Position numbers and translations under genes: made by a program
DNA from: Lepeophtheirus salmonis
Taxonomy: Eukaryota > Arthropoda > Copepoda > Siphonostomatoida > Caligidae
DNA: 64,000 nt
Direction: 5' to 3'
Assembly: GCF_016086655.4 (NCBI RefSeq)
Contig: NC_052134.2
Location: 8,432,001-8,496,000 of the forward strand
Shown here: positions 36,701 to 47,965 of the stretch, piece after piece
Position numbering within the stretch: position 1 is the stretch's first letter
Layout: every line of letters begins with the position of its first letter
Notes under the pieces: generated by a model
What the model was told of the DNA's origin: nothing
What the model saw: only the letters and a program-made list of their open reading frames with translations
Databases searched by the model: none

Positions 36701-37512
36701 GGTAACTTCGTATAAGGACATTTCGTATAAAAACAATTTAGTATAAAACCATTTTGTATAAATTTATGAAGAAACGAAGCATAGGATTTATGAATTTTGT
36801 ACCCCGAATGATGGGGTTGGTTTCTGGTACTGCCGATACTTAAGTAACTACTAAGAGTCCCTCAAAACCCCCAATCGTACTCCGAATGTAGGGGATTTTT
36901 TCGGGTATGTGGGATCCCAAAAAGGGATGCAACTTACCGCCCACACTTGAAAAAACAATTCAGAGCCCTTTACAACCTCCCAATTCTACCTTGAATTTTT
37001 GGTAGTGTTTTCGGGTTCTTATTGGCTTAAAAGTATAATCTGCTGCTATGTTCCTCCTATATGTTTGGGATACGATCAGGGGGGTTGTAAGGCACTCTTA
37101 GTAGTTGGTTCAAGTATCAATGGTGGGCTGCATCCCGTTTAGGGACACCGCGGTGCGGTAACCGGAAACAACCAACATTCGGGGAACGATAAGGGGGGGG
37201 GGGGTTGTAAGGGACTTTTAATAGTTTTTTCAGGTATCGACGCTGTGTTCCATGTCGATTTGTGACCCAGCAGTACCCGAAAAACCCCCGACAATAGGAG
37301 TACAATTGGGGAGGGGGGCTGTAAGGGGCTCTTAGTAGTTAATTTTTAATTTATTTTAAAAAAAACAACTAAAGTAGTAACTGAAATTCAGCAGTACCAG
37401 AAACCACCCCCAAAATTTGGGGTACAAAATTCCAATTCATAAAGTCTATGTCCCGTTTCCTCATAAATTTATACAAAATGCTTCTATACGAAATGTCCTT
37501 ATACGAATATAT
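36701..37512. mobile_element. FB-like foldback element with tandem-repeat-bearing inverted arms
   Basis: The left terminus consists of about four 15-17-base units (CGTATAAGGACATTT, CGTATAAAAACAATTT, AGTATAAAACCATTTT, GTATAAATTT; 36709-36764). The right terminus in reverse complement gives CGTATAAGGACATTT, CGTATAGAAGCATTTT, GTATAAATTT (37509-37465). Inside, TGTACCCCGAATGATGGGG / GGTTTCTGGTACTGC of the left arm is mirrored at 37384-37430. Between them lie modules of about 125 bp built around ACTACTAAGAGTSCCTTACA and a CCCCC/GGGGG tract: roughly two in the left arm, and three in inverted orientation in the right arm (37060-37345). There is no coding frame of substance. The architecture resembles Drosophila FB elements. 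Confidence 0.75.
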
Positions 37513-40500
37513 TTGATACGATGTTACCTATTAACTATATTTCATGATATTAAAATCCTACATACATTATTTTTATTCAAAAATGTTTTTAATATTGTTT
37601 AGTATTACTTTATTACTAGCGCACGTATAAACTTTTATTTTTATATAAAGCCAAATTTGCTTCATACAAATAATAAGATGGACATTTTATGTAATATATA
37701 GGCTGTAAAGCCCTGACCATAACAAAGAAAACACATTCATTCGTTCAAAAAAAAAAAATTAAACTATTATTACTTATTTCTATTTTATTTTATTGTTTCT
37801 ATTCACTTTATGGAATGGAGTTCATGTAACACTTTTAAGCCTTTATTTAGCTTTAATAGTATATTTTCCATTAAGAAATAGTGTAAAATAAAAACAAATC
37901 ATCTTTTTTGATACATTATTTTGTAAATAACAAAAGTAGCACCACACTTAAAACAATAACTCACAAACTAAAGGACAGATTATCATGGAATTTTGACAGC
38001 TGTCTTTTCAAAGTCGGTACTTTTCAGGACATAGGTCATATATTTTTACTACAAAGGATCAACAAGAAATATTATTCCTGTACTTTTGGAAACGGATCAT
38101 AAGAATTATATAACGTATTACTTCATTTATTTAGCAAACAGAATAAATTATGAAATAGACAATGAAATGAAATATCAAGTGAGACAAAGGAATTGACCGC
38201 TGACAATAAAGTACAAAGCGTATTTTTTTGTCTTAGTGAGGTAACGTCGTGATACATTTTAGGACGGATTGGATTAATTGAATGTATTAAAAAACTTATT
38301 TATTTACGATTAAATTATTATATCAGTAACTTTGTTTTTCTCTTGAACAAATGAAACAGCATACAAAGCAATATTCTATGAATACGCTGTACATGTTTAA
38401 AAAATCAAGAAATGGGGCATGTATGATGGTTAATTATATTCCTTTGTAAACAATGCAAAATAGAGTTTATCCGTCTTGTGGCCAAAAAATATAACTCCCT
38501 TAACGATAAAATTATTTAATAAAAAATTATATGTATTTATATTTCTTATATAGAAGGCGCTGTCAAAACTCTTCTGATCATATTTTTATACAACAAGCTA
38601 CAGATTCTCACACCACCATGTGGATAAAATATATTTTTTATTTACTAATGGCCTATTGTGTTTGCTCTTTACCTGGGCCGTAGGCCGGACAGGGACGAAA
38701 TCTTTGTTTAATTATAACAATTGATAGATTGGATTGAAAAAATTGTTTTTGTTTCATTTTAGAGTTCACTACTGCGAATAACATTCTATTTTTGATACCC
38801 CTTTGATAATAATAACCATCAAATCGTCGTTAATTAAAATTTGATTGAGAAGCAAGGTCTGAGTCAGTTAGAATTTACAAACGCTTTGCATATCAAATTG
38901 CAATAGTTCTCTGACGCGGAGGATTATTGTAGTATATGTAAGGTAGTAATGTAAAATTGTAACGTTCTTTTTTAAGATTCTAATTAAAATTTCAGCTCAG
39001 CAAGGGAATTGCCAATTAATTTTAAAGTATAGATAAAGAAGGATTCTACTCTCATATTTTCCTTAAATATAAAACAACTTGAAAATGGTGAAAACAAACC
39101 ATTATATTTTGAAAAAAAGATATATATTTAATGAAGAGTTTAACACATAGCAAAGGGAAAACCAAGATACCTATCACTGATTCAACACGACAAAAAAACA
39201 TTCATTCTATTTTTAGAGCAAGGTTACTTTTATTTCTAATATAGCTCTGTTATCATTGCCTCATAAAAACTTATGAGACGATCACTATCAAAACTCTTAC
39301 TGATTTTAACTCTAAGCTACTATTTTATTTTTTGAAGTTAGGTAGTTGTCGAAATAACGTATATATATTGTTGAGATATGCTGTAAGACCGATTTTTGTC
39401 ATCAATCTGGACAAATATCTTGTTCCAGACTATGAAAATAACCCTTAAACCAAAATATAGTGTTTTCAAATCGTAAACATTTTTTCGGTCTCAATATACA
39501 AACTGTTTTTTTCGGTCTCTATCTATGGACCGTTTTTTTACCTTATTCTTATTTATGATTTCAACAATTATGATTTTTGCAACATATTTAGCATTTTATG
39601 ACGCTATTGTGTCAATGTTAACAATTTTGAAATAAACATGACGTCATCAACCATTTACACGAGGTAGCTTGAGTCTTCCAATGCTTCCGGGGTCGTGTGT
39701 TCGAGGTTATAAAGAAAGGTATACATCATTATGAATAATTGAATGGCATTAAATGTAGCCTTCAAATAATAGTTATAAATATTGTTCTATATCAAGTAGT
39801 TCGTTCATTATAAGCCTTTATAAAATTTCTGAATATATATGTACCAGAACTTTTTAAAGGACCGAATTAGTTTTGTACACTCAACAGTGTATCAAAAATA
39901 TATTTCAATTAAATAAAATTGAGTTTCTTCTCTGCAAAAAACAAGGAATCTTTAGTTTATAGTAATTTCTGTTGGCAGCCTCCCGATTTTGGGCAAATTA
40001 CATCAAAGTGTACTAAGACAAACTTATCACATCTCTTAAACTATTTTAAGAAAAGATTAAGAAAAAAGACCCAAAAAGACAGTTAGTTTGTCACTTACAT
40101 AATTATCTCTTCTTGTTGGGCCATATAACAGTAAGGATATATTTAACAGATAGGTTCAAAATATCAAGATCAAAGATTCAACAGATTTTAATACACGAAT
40201 AATAGAGGAAATAAGTAAAAGTACAAATGCTGAAAAAAGAAATAAATATGTAGATAGTTAGGGCCTGAATAATGAAGCCATGAATTGACCTGAATTAAGA
40301 CCCCCGTATTAGGGGCACTGTATTTTGCTTCTGTAAATGCTGGATATACCAGCATATCTGTACCACACCAATATAAACACTAAAATATCATTTTTGTATT
40401 TTTCATCTCAAAAGCATTCATAATCAGACCATTACTACTTGACGTAAAACAAAAGTTTACCTTTTGTAAATTTTTGTTTAATTTGAATTATAAAAAAATA

Positions 40501-40694
40501 TATATACTTGGGACATACATTCTTCATGGGACATGCAATATGTTATGAACTTGTACCCGAAGAGTATAATCCATTATTTTTTAAAGGAATGGGTTGGTTA
40601 TGATGATGTTGTTGTGATGTACGTACCTCTGTGAGACTATGAAAATTGATGAAAGTTATACGTATTTTAGGGATGTTAAAAAAAAAAAAAGATC
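37513..40694. other. AT-rich non-coding DNA
   Basis: Small items only: a direct duplication of TTTTTTCGGTCTC at 39480-39520, a GGGCCGTAGGCC palindrome-like word near 38671, and AT-rich filler. No supported genes. Confidence 0.45.
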
Positions 40695-40945
40695 AACATG
40701 GTAAGCCTGTCAATTTGAATAACGTTTAGCTCTAATGTTTGTCCTCAATTTTACTCTGAGTCAAAGAAGGGCTTACAATTATAACTCTACAACTTCAAGG
40801 TGACTTGACGTTTTTTTTGTGAACACACGAATGATCAATTAGTTTATGAATATAATTGAATGTATTAGGAAAGGAAGTTAAGAACTCGGTAATTAAATAA
40901 TAATGATAACAGCTTAGGAAGAAAGAAAATTTCCCCTTTGGGTTG
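40695..40945 (+). repeat. Dispersed repeat family A, sense copy lacking the core
   Basis: ATCAACATGGTAAGCCTGTC then directly CCTCAATTTTACTCTGAGTC, GGGCTTACAATTATAACTCT, a CAACTTCAAGGT block and TAATTAAATAATAATGATAA, matching both ends of the 10.9-kb copy but missing its GAGAGCAGCTTAGCT..GATCAGCTACAA centre. Confidence 0.6.
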
Positions 40946-41039
40946 ACAACTCCAAAAAACTACGAGCTTAAAAATACACACTATGAACAGAGATTCAAAT
41001 AATATAAAATGCCGTTATGTTTAAAAAAAAAAAAAAACT

Positions 41040-41330
41040 GAAAATTAAACTGTTCACCCTGACAGTTTAATTATTTTTCAGAGGAGAGCAGCTTAGCCAT
41101 GATTACATTTCATTAGATTAGCTGTTAGCTATTATGAGATGGGAGGAAAAAACACAAATTCCAGCCGCTATGAAGCACTGATATATGCAGGAGTTACTCC
41201 GATCTAGACCCTCAATTATACTCGGAGTCCAATATAGAATTACTTAAATAACTCCACAACCAATCTTTGTTGTTAATATTCGGCATTCACACAATAATGA
41301 TTAATTTATAATTACTTTATTTGTATTTAC
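41040..41330 (+). repeat. Dispersed repeat family A, sense copy
   Basis: TTCACCCTGACAGTTTAA, GAGGAGAGCAGCTTAGCCAT, ATTTCATTAGATTAGCTG, CAGGAGTTACTCCGATCTAG, ACCCTCAATTATACTCGGAG and ATAACTCCACAACCAATCTT follow the family order. Confidence 0.65.
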
Positions 41331-41687
41331 TAGGTATAAATAATTCATTACATTTCAAATATCATACGGACTTTTCTTTTGAATTTTTTTTTTTGCACTC
41401 TGTATTCTAATAATCCTGTTAAAGACTTTATATTAATTATCATTTTTAAGTTTACATATGAAATATAAATATAGTTGTATAAAATATCACCTTAAACGAG
41501 CGCTAGAATTTTTGACGTTGCAGCCAAGCCAATACTTTTTTATTTTTCCAAAGTTATTATGATTGTTCTTTCATTCTTTTAGAGAAAACATCAAAAATTA
41601 AAATTATTATTTGTGAGTGAAAGACGTGGAGTAACACTAATAATTTGTTTCAGAGTTAAAAGTGTATACCTCGTTAGACTTTTAGTG

Positions 41688-42114
41688 AAGGGTTGATCTT
41701 ATCTAGTGGTACACATTTTATTATTTTCAAATTTGTGAGAACGTTTATCTTACAAAATCACCTGCAAATAGTGTTTGCTACTACTTTAATTCCTTATGTG
41801 AGCCCTCAACTCTCATAGTTGGCTCAATAAAAGTACTATATCCCTTGCAACCTTGACTATGTAGTCAAACTCGAGCTTGGTTCATCCCTGTTTGACGGAA
41901 GCACAGTGGCATCAATGGTGAAAAGGTTTTTATTGGAAATAACCAAAACTTTGCCCGAATTTTGTTTGCCTTGAGAACATGTAGAAACTTTTTCCTCTTT
42001 CCAAACGTGTCAGCTGGATCTGTTTAGAAATCTTGTTGGCCTCCTCCTTGACTTTGCACAATGTCATTCCGGATTTAAAATAATAAAATGTGTACCACTA
42101 GATAAGATCAACTG
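41688..42114 (-). mobile_element. Family B mariner-like element, copy 2, strongly deleted, near-perfect TIRs
   Basis: The left end GTTGATCTTATCTAGTGGTA, continuing ACACATTTTATTATTTT, is repeated almost exactly in reverse complement at the right end (42078-42112), giving inverted repeats of about 36 bp. The interior, read on the minus strand, retains only pieces of transposase: a first-Asp-region block (KTF / TIDATVLPSNRDE in shifted frames), NQARV followed by CKGY, and FIEPTMRVEGSHKELK at the C-terminus. The second Asp block is missing. At 0.43 kb it is a non-autonomous derivative whose ends are better conserved than its coding part. Confidence 0.85.
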
Positions 42115-42169
42115 AGGACTTGACTTTGTAGTAATTCCTGTATATACCCTTTCTAGCTAGTGAGGGGAT

Positions 42170-42380
42170 TTGTATTTACTTACTTCTCCTACTAGCTGTC
42201 TGCAGCTAATCTAATGAAATGTCATAATAAATAAGCTCCTTTTCTTTAAAACATTATTTAAATTGGCATGATTACAGTGTTGATTATGGGTTTTCTTATT
42301 TTTCACATACTTGCAGGTCATATTTTCTACAACTCTATACATAATTGGAATATTGTTATAAAAAAATGTAAATGGATAGT
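42170..42380 (-). repeat. Dispersed repeat family A, antisense copy
   Basis: CTGCAGCTAATCTAATGAAA, TGTCATAATAAATAAGCTCC, AAAACATTATTTAAATTGGC and GCAGGTCATATTTTCTACAA match the antisense copies at 7660, 24720 and 25920. Confidence 0.6.
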
Positions 42381-42494
42381 GTGTATCATTACTTTTTATT
42401 ACATTTGGTCAATATTTATTATACCAAAGTTATTTCCTTTAGTTGGTCAGATGGAGTTTCCGATGTAAAATGAGAAAAAATGTGTAAGTTGTAG

Positions 42495-42700
42495 AAATAA
42501 TGAAATCCATAATTTATAAAGGTTTTTTTTTTCAAATAATACTTATCTCCCTGGCAATCAACACAGCCCTCACACGACAACCAGACTCGACGATTTCCAT
42601 TTTTTATCCACATTTTTCGACCATTGGCCTTCCAGAGCGTGGTGCATCTTTGGCATCAAAAGAACAGAATACACGAAACCAGACTTGCGAGTAAATGGTT
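42495..42700 (-). pseudogene. Short mariner transposase N-terminal fragment
   Basis: Minus strand: WFRVFCSFDAKDAPRSGRPM, then VEK, a damaged VDxxMEIVES segment with an in-frame stop, and RAVLIAREISII. This is the linker between the two helix-turn-helix motifs of mariner transposases and the start of the second. The DAPRSGRP form differs from the DKTGFGRP form at 36.4 kb, so it represents another subfamily. Nothing of the catalytic domain remains. Confidence 0.75.
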
Positions 42701-43920
42701 GTTATAATTTTAATAGTTCACTACAAATATTATTTAGATTTGTGACCTCCTGGGGGGGGGGAGTTTTCGCCTTTGTCAAAGAAAAACTTTAAAAATTGCG
42801 TATTTTCTTTTTTCTCGTTTCCCTGTTTGACACGCAGTCAAACAATCGCAAAATTCAAGCTTTTTATTACTAAATCATATATTTTTAACACCCTCTAGTA
42901 TTAACCGATTGTACTTATACAAGATACAAATTATTTAACCCATCTATTGGGAAAATAATGAATTTCTTTTTATTGCTCATATTACATATATTTTTTACTG
43001 TTTCACATAAAAATAGTTGGTCGTTATATTGTTGAACAAAATGACTTAAAATAAACAACTAAAATATCATAATGCAAATTCAAATGAAACATAGTTTTTT
43101 TGTTTGAAAAGTGTACAGAAATTCTTAAAATTAATTATTTCTCGAGTATCAGCGTTTTCACAATTTTATACCTTCAAAATATTAATAAAACATCTTTACA
43201 ATGAAAAAAAAACTTAATATTTATACTCATGACACTGTATATTTCAACCTTCTATAAGATTAAATTCATGATAACGACGATTATTTATTCAATATCATTT
43301 TTTTTAAATAAATTCCTACACCTTTAAATGTATTTTTTACTCAAAACTAGGGAGAAAAAATAAACAAGAATGTGTATAAAGCTTTTGAAGTGGAGTTTCA
43401 TCATTGACCATTATATTAGGTATATTTGAACAATTGTATACAAAAACACAAAGGCACTAAAAATAAAAATAATTTTTATGCAGGTATTATATTTGATAGG
43501 CTTTATATACTATTTATATATGTATTTATTTTATAAAAGGTTTGTATTCTCATATAAACGATTATTTTGAAAAAAATGAATAATATATAGTAAACCTTTA
43601 TGTATGAGTTTAAAAATGCTATCAAATATATGTATACTATTATTGATCAAACTATTCTTGTCATAAGTTCATCTCTGTATCTAGCAAAGCCAAAGAGAGG
43701 AAATATTGTGATGTCCATTCTAACTTCTACTCCCAGTACAACGAGGACATACACATAAAACTCCCTAAGCAATCCTCTGTCTTTCGCATTTACACAAAAA
43801 CAAGGTTTACTTTATCCTTATAAATATTTTCACTCCTCAAGAGTGAAAGAATATAACAGCTGCTGATTTATTTATTTGGTTGGTTTCGAATAGTGGCTAA
43901 AAAAATCCCGATATTGGTGA
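42701..43920. other. AT-rich non-coding DNA
   Basis: A G-tract lies at about 42752-42761. No coding or repeat structure was recognised. Confidence 0.45.
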
Positions 43921-43923
43921 CTC

Positions 43924-44013
43924 ATGATAAAATATAATAAAAGATTATGATAAAGTGTAATAAAACAATATGATAAAGTCTAATGAAGTAATATGATAAA
44001 GTGAAATGATATC
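43924..44013. repeat. 23-bp tandem repeat forming the tail of a retrotransposon
   Basis: Four units: ATGATAAAATATAATAAAAG.. (43924-43946), ATGATAAAGTGTAATAAAAC.. (43947-43969), ATGATAAAGTCTAATGAAGT.. (43970-43992) and a degraded 43993-44013. It lies immediately 3' (minus-strand sense) of the stop of the reverse-transcriptase C-terminus, so it is probably the element's repetitive tail. Confidence 0.8.
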
Positions 44014-44041
44014 ATGTGGTATGAAATTAAAGTAGATGTGA

Positions 44042-44480
44042 CTAATTTTTTAAAAGTATCTTAAAACGCCAAAGTGAAGACGTTCTTCTCGCCTCTTCAG
44101 GGAGGGTGTTCCATGTCCGTATAGTTCGATTTAAAAATTATGTTGGAGGTAGTTAGTATTTATCCGATGGCTGAACTAAGTAAAAATCGGAACACAAACT
44201 AATGTTGTAAACCTTACTACATACTTTAGGCTTGATATTACAATGAGTCAGTCCATTAATAACTTTAAACATCATTACCACATCATGAAATTTCCTCCTC
44301 TTTTCAACTGACAACAGCCCGACTAGATGTAAACCAACCTCATAGGATATATCGCCGCATACCATCTTAATGAATATCTTGATGTATCTTCTTTTGGTAA
44401 GGCATTATTGTTTTGATCATGGATCCATTGAACTCGTTGCTAATCACTGCTAATATCGGATGAAGAATAGTCAACCAGTT
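44042..44480 (-). pseudogene. C-terminal end of a non-LTR retrotransposon ORF2 (reverse transcriptase polyprotein)
   Basis: Minus-strand frame with KRRYIKIFIKMVCG, YEVGLHLVGLLSVEKRR, FHDVVMMFKVINGL, then past two stops (44155-44153 and one soon after) NRTIRTWNTLPEEARR, SSLWRFKILLKN and a stop at 44044-44042. The series YEERLxxLGLxSLExRR...YKIxNG...FxNRTIRxWNxLPEE is the standard C-terminal tail of CR1/Jockey/L2-like LINE ORF2 proteins. The 5' part is absent (5' truncation is usual for target-primed insertion), and the tail repeats follow at 44013-43924. It is the only retroelement recognised in the window. Confidence 0.8.
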
Positions 44481-44670
44481 CGAAAAAAATGACGTCATTG
44501 GCCAATTTATATTTAATTTCGGACTTTTTTAAATTTATTTTTGTAGCTATTAATATTTCTTCTATATATCTTAGTTGGAATTGTCAGTAATAATCTTTGT
44601 TTTTATCTATTTCATTACATAATATGTTGTATGAAATCCTTTTACTGTGGACAATAACAAATAAATATAT

Positions 44671-44690
44671 TTTCAGGCAATTGCCTGAAA
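44671..44690. repeat. Perfect 20-bp palindrome
   Basis: TTTCAGGCAATTGCCTGAAA is identical to its own reverse complement, with MfeI-like CAATTG at the centre. No associated gene was recognised. Confidence 0.9.
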
Positions 44691-45420
44691 GTCCTATGTC
44701 ATAAAAAACACATTAATTTCTAGTAGATTTAACACTCTTCACTATTTTTTATGAACTATTATTTCATCTACTAATAGATTTCCAGACGATTAGTTCATCT
44801 CTATCTCAACCCTAGTTACGATAACTATCCAAGGAGCATATTCGCTGAAAAAATTAATGTTTTGTGTAAAGTGATTTTTTTTTTGGCAAATAAAATGGAA
44901 TACATAAATAAAGAAGGATGCAAATTCTTTATAAATTATAGGATAATATGCAAATGAATTTAATGGGTAAATGATGCAGATATCTCTACCATCATCATGA
45001 TCTAATTATTATTAAAATATTGTATTAAAATGAAGAGGAAATTGTGCATCTATGGTGTGTAAAGCAGATATGGAGATATATAAACTTGCCTGTTGATGGA
45101 AAATACAAGTAAATGGTCTTATTAATAAATAAAAACTTTTTTTAAAGGTTGTTATTGATACTCTTGATGATATATGTACATACACACAGATTTAAAACAA
45201 AACAACATTCTTAGGAAGAATTGCATGACTAATTACATAAATAAACATTCTAGTTTAGAATTAGATCACCTAACAACAATAAAAGTAACACAAATAATGA
45301 ACTAATTAGAACACAACAAGGATAAATTATTGGACCACTGGAGTAACAATTTTCAATTTATAACGTGAATCTCTCTTCAATAAATTTTTATAGTGCCAGA
45401 AAATCCTGGTTTTTCAATAA
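44691..45420. other. AT-rich non-coding DNA
   Basis: Nothing supported in this interval. Confidence 0.4.
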
Positions 45421-45612
45421 AACAGCATATATGGCAGACGCAGATATAATTATTCCCTCAAATCCTGCCTGCAAATTGTTAGACCATTAGCTAGCTATGA
45501 AGCTAGGAGAGATTTTGCACTTAACGGAGCAAAATGTACTGCTCGACTTTATTTGGATAATTTTTTCGATGAAACACTAAATAAAATGGTGGCTTTAATT
45601 TCTTTAATGTAG
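45421..45612 (+). CDS. Candidate exon, unknown protein
   Basis: A 63-codon frame opens after TAA 45418-45420 and ends at TAG 45610-45612. A pyrimidine-containing acceptor-like GGTTTTTCAATAAAACAG precedes position 45426. The peptide (YGRRRYNYSLKSCLQIV, RPLASYEARRDFALNGAKCT, ARLYLDNFFDETLNKM) has balanced composition with several Arg, Ala and Cys, unlike the Phe/Ile/Lys-rich chance frames around it. No ATG lies near the start, so it would be an internal or terminal exon or a transposon remnant. I do not recognise a family. Confidence 0.25.
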   Translation, partial: NSIYGRRRYNYSLKSCLQIVRPLASYEARRDFALNGAKCTARLYLDNFFDETLNKMVALISLM

Positions 45613-46479
45613 TGCTCTGACATATTTTCATATTCAATGACAAGAAATCTTGAAGTATTACCACAAAAGGGCATTCAACGAATGAATTCCGAGAACTATT
45701 AAATAACTTCCCACCCTCCTTGCAAGGACTATTAAAAATATAGAACCTGTGGAAATCTGGTATTTTGAAGTGAATATAAGAAACATTAATAAGAATTTCG
45801 AAAGTACTTTATTATCACTGTTATGGTTATTTTATTCCACAACATTTCCTCCTAAAAAACAACAACCAGAAATATAGACCCTATTCAATACATTCCTCCC
45901 AACTTTGAGTCATTTACATGTTTAAGTGGGTTTGATAACGTTAAAAAAAAAGGATATTGTATATAGCCGAAAGTTAGTTGACCAAAACAATGAAAAATAT
46001 AGTTATTTTTACATCAATCATTTCAGATCTTATACTGAAACATACAATACTTCTATAAAAACTGAACAGTTCCCAAAAGAAAAATATAATCAAATGTAAA
46101 ATACACTGAGGAACACTCAAATATTTTAAGCGCAACATGTCATTATGTCAACTTAACTACTTATTACAATACAATTTGAATGTTTTGGTCAACAATGCAG
46201 GCTTTGAAGTTATGAATGCATATACTCCGTTTGCAAAAGGACGGGAATGCAATTTCTTGTTGATCCCTTGTCTCATTTAATATATATATATTATTATTTC
46301 TATGAATAAATTTATATGGTTATCATATAGAAATACAAATGTACAGGCACGCTTTTAATAAAATATTACAATAAAGTATCGAATAAAATACTATGTAGGA
46401 TTTTAATATTATGAAATATACATATAAAATTATTAAAGATTTTATTTCAAATTATTTTATGAATACATACAAAGAAAAA
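45613..46479. other. AT-rich non-coding DNA
   Basis: Nothing supported in this interval. Confidence 0.45.
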
Positions 46480-47740
46480 CTTGCTAATCCTCTTCCTAAT
46501 TCCCCTTTTTAATTTGTATTTAATATAGATCTACATATTACCAAGGATGTACACGTTTTATATATTTTATACTAAACACACTTTCTAATACGCGTAACAT
46601 ACGGACACAGCTTTAACATTATATTATAGTAGACTAGGATGTACCGTATAATATATTTTATTCTGCACAAACTAAGATAACCTCACTAATCCTCTTCAAA
46701 ATTCCATTTTTTAATTCGTATTTAATATACATACATACTAGGTATACGCCTATGAAATGATACTTTCGGCTATTAGTCCTTAGTCGTCGCCAGTTAGACA
46801 TTAAAAACCTGTCCCCAAAATCTAAATGCTTATATTGAATGTGTCATCAGTATTTCATTCATTATTTGTATAGTTTCATTCAACAACGCACTTTTTTCGC
46901 TCCAGAAAATGTCTAATTTTGTGCCTACAAACTACGATGTGTGGACATCACTAATTTTCTGTTATCAATTGAAGAAAAACGCTTCTCAAGCCCATCAAAA
47001 GCTTGTGGAAGCTAAGTATGACCATGTTCTAAGCAGGGCATAGTGCTTCAGATGGTTTGAAAAATGTCAATGTGGTGATTTTGACGTGAGAAAGGAAGAG
47101 CGTGCCCACCACCGAAAAGCTTGAAGGTGGTATGAACTTCTACAGCCCGGTCAACCCGTTAATGGTGATCGCTACCAAGAAAAATTGGCTGATTTGAATT
47201 ATGTTATACGTCAAAAACGCCCGAAATATGAAGCCAGGCAACATAAGGTAATTTTCTTTGATAACAACGCACAACTGCATCTCTCTATAGCCACCCGCCA
47301 GTTTGTTGAATCGTACAATTGGGAACCTCTTGTGGCTTACTCACCAGACCTGGCGTCTTCCGATGATCACTTTTTTGCTTTTTTCGTCTGAACAATTTCC
47401 TTGGAAAGGTAACCAAGAATTGCATGAAATATGGGGAAAACGTGTGGCTAGCGAAGGTGTATACTTTGAAAATAAAATTTGTTACAATTTTTACACAATA
47501 AATGTTCAATTTTTTTTTTTTAAAGTATCACTTCATAGTCGCATACCTGGTACAAAGATCTACATATTATAGTTTATAGGATGAATCAGTATTATATATT
47601 TTATCATGCACATACTATTAATGCACTGAAACTTACTAATCCACTAATACAAGCACCTACTATAATTTTATAATATAGAATGTATGCGTTTTATATTTGT
47701 TATACTAAGATTAACTTGCTAATCCGTGTGACGGACAAAC
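46480..47740. repeat. Degenerate direct-repeat array interrupted by a mariner insertion
   Basis: CTAATCCTCTTCCTAATTCC plus TTTAATTTGTATTTAATATA (46485-46530) recurs at 46687-46725 as CTAATCCTCTTCAAAATTCC plus TTTTAATTCGTATTTAATAT. Words of the type AGGATGTAC..TTTTATATATTTTATAC..AAAC..CTAAT occur at 46545, 46640, 47580 and 47680. The array continues on both sides of the TIR element 46738-47550, so the element inserted into pre-existing repeats. Confidence 0.5.
46738..47550 (+). mobile_element. Mariner element with 28-bp TIRs, TA flanks and an internal deletion
   Basis: The left end CTAGGTATACGCCTATGAAA continues TGATACTTT. The right end in reverse complement is CCAGGTATGCGACTATGAAG, also continuing TGATACTTT. 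TA dinucleotides abut both (46736-46737 and 47551-47552). The transposase starts with MSNFVPTNYDVW (ATG 46909) and contains AKYDHVLSRA, a stop, then CFRWFEKCQCGDFDV. An internal deletion then joins RKEERAHHRKA directly to RWYELLQPGQPVNGDRYQE, removing the first catalytic Asp. VIFFDNNAQLH (second Asp) and SPDLASSDDHFF (third Asp) survive near 47245-47375. At 0.81 kb against a usual 1.3 kb it cannot be autonomous. Confidence 0.9.
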
Positions 47741-47779
47741 AAACATACAACTATACCATAAAGTAAATATAATAAATGT

Positions 47780-47965
47780 AATTCATATTAAAAATTGTAG
47801 AGAAATAATGTGACAATGATAGTCTTGAAAAGTATGTAAAAAAATCTATATAGTGCAGTTGGTATGATTGACTTATTAGGCAAACTACTAGATGATTTTG
47901 AGCCTTTTTTCTGATTCTTTTTGTAGGAAAGATTGCGTGATACAATTATGGTAATGAAGTGAGGA
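47780..47965 (+). repeat. Dispersed repeat family D, copy 2
   Basis: GAGAAATAATGTGACAATGA, GTTGGTATGATTGACTTATT and CTTTTTGTAGGAAAG match 5553-5735 in order and spacing. The copy ends shortly before the THAP-type gene remnant. Confidence 0.6.

Noticed and set aside
39655..39720. tRNA- or SINE-like segment (GTGTGTTCGAGGTTAT)
   Set aside because: Only a partial B-box resemblance; no acceptor stem, A box or poly(A)/repeat tail.
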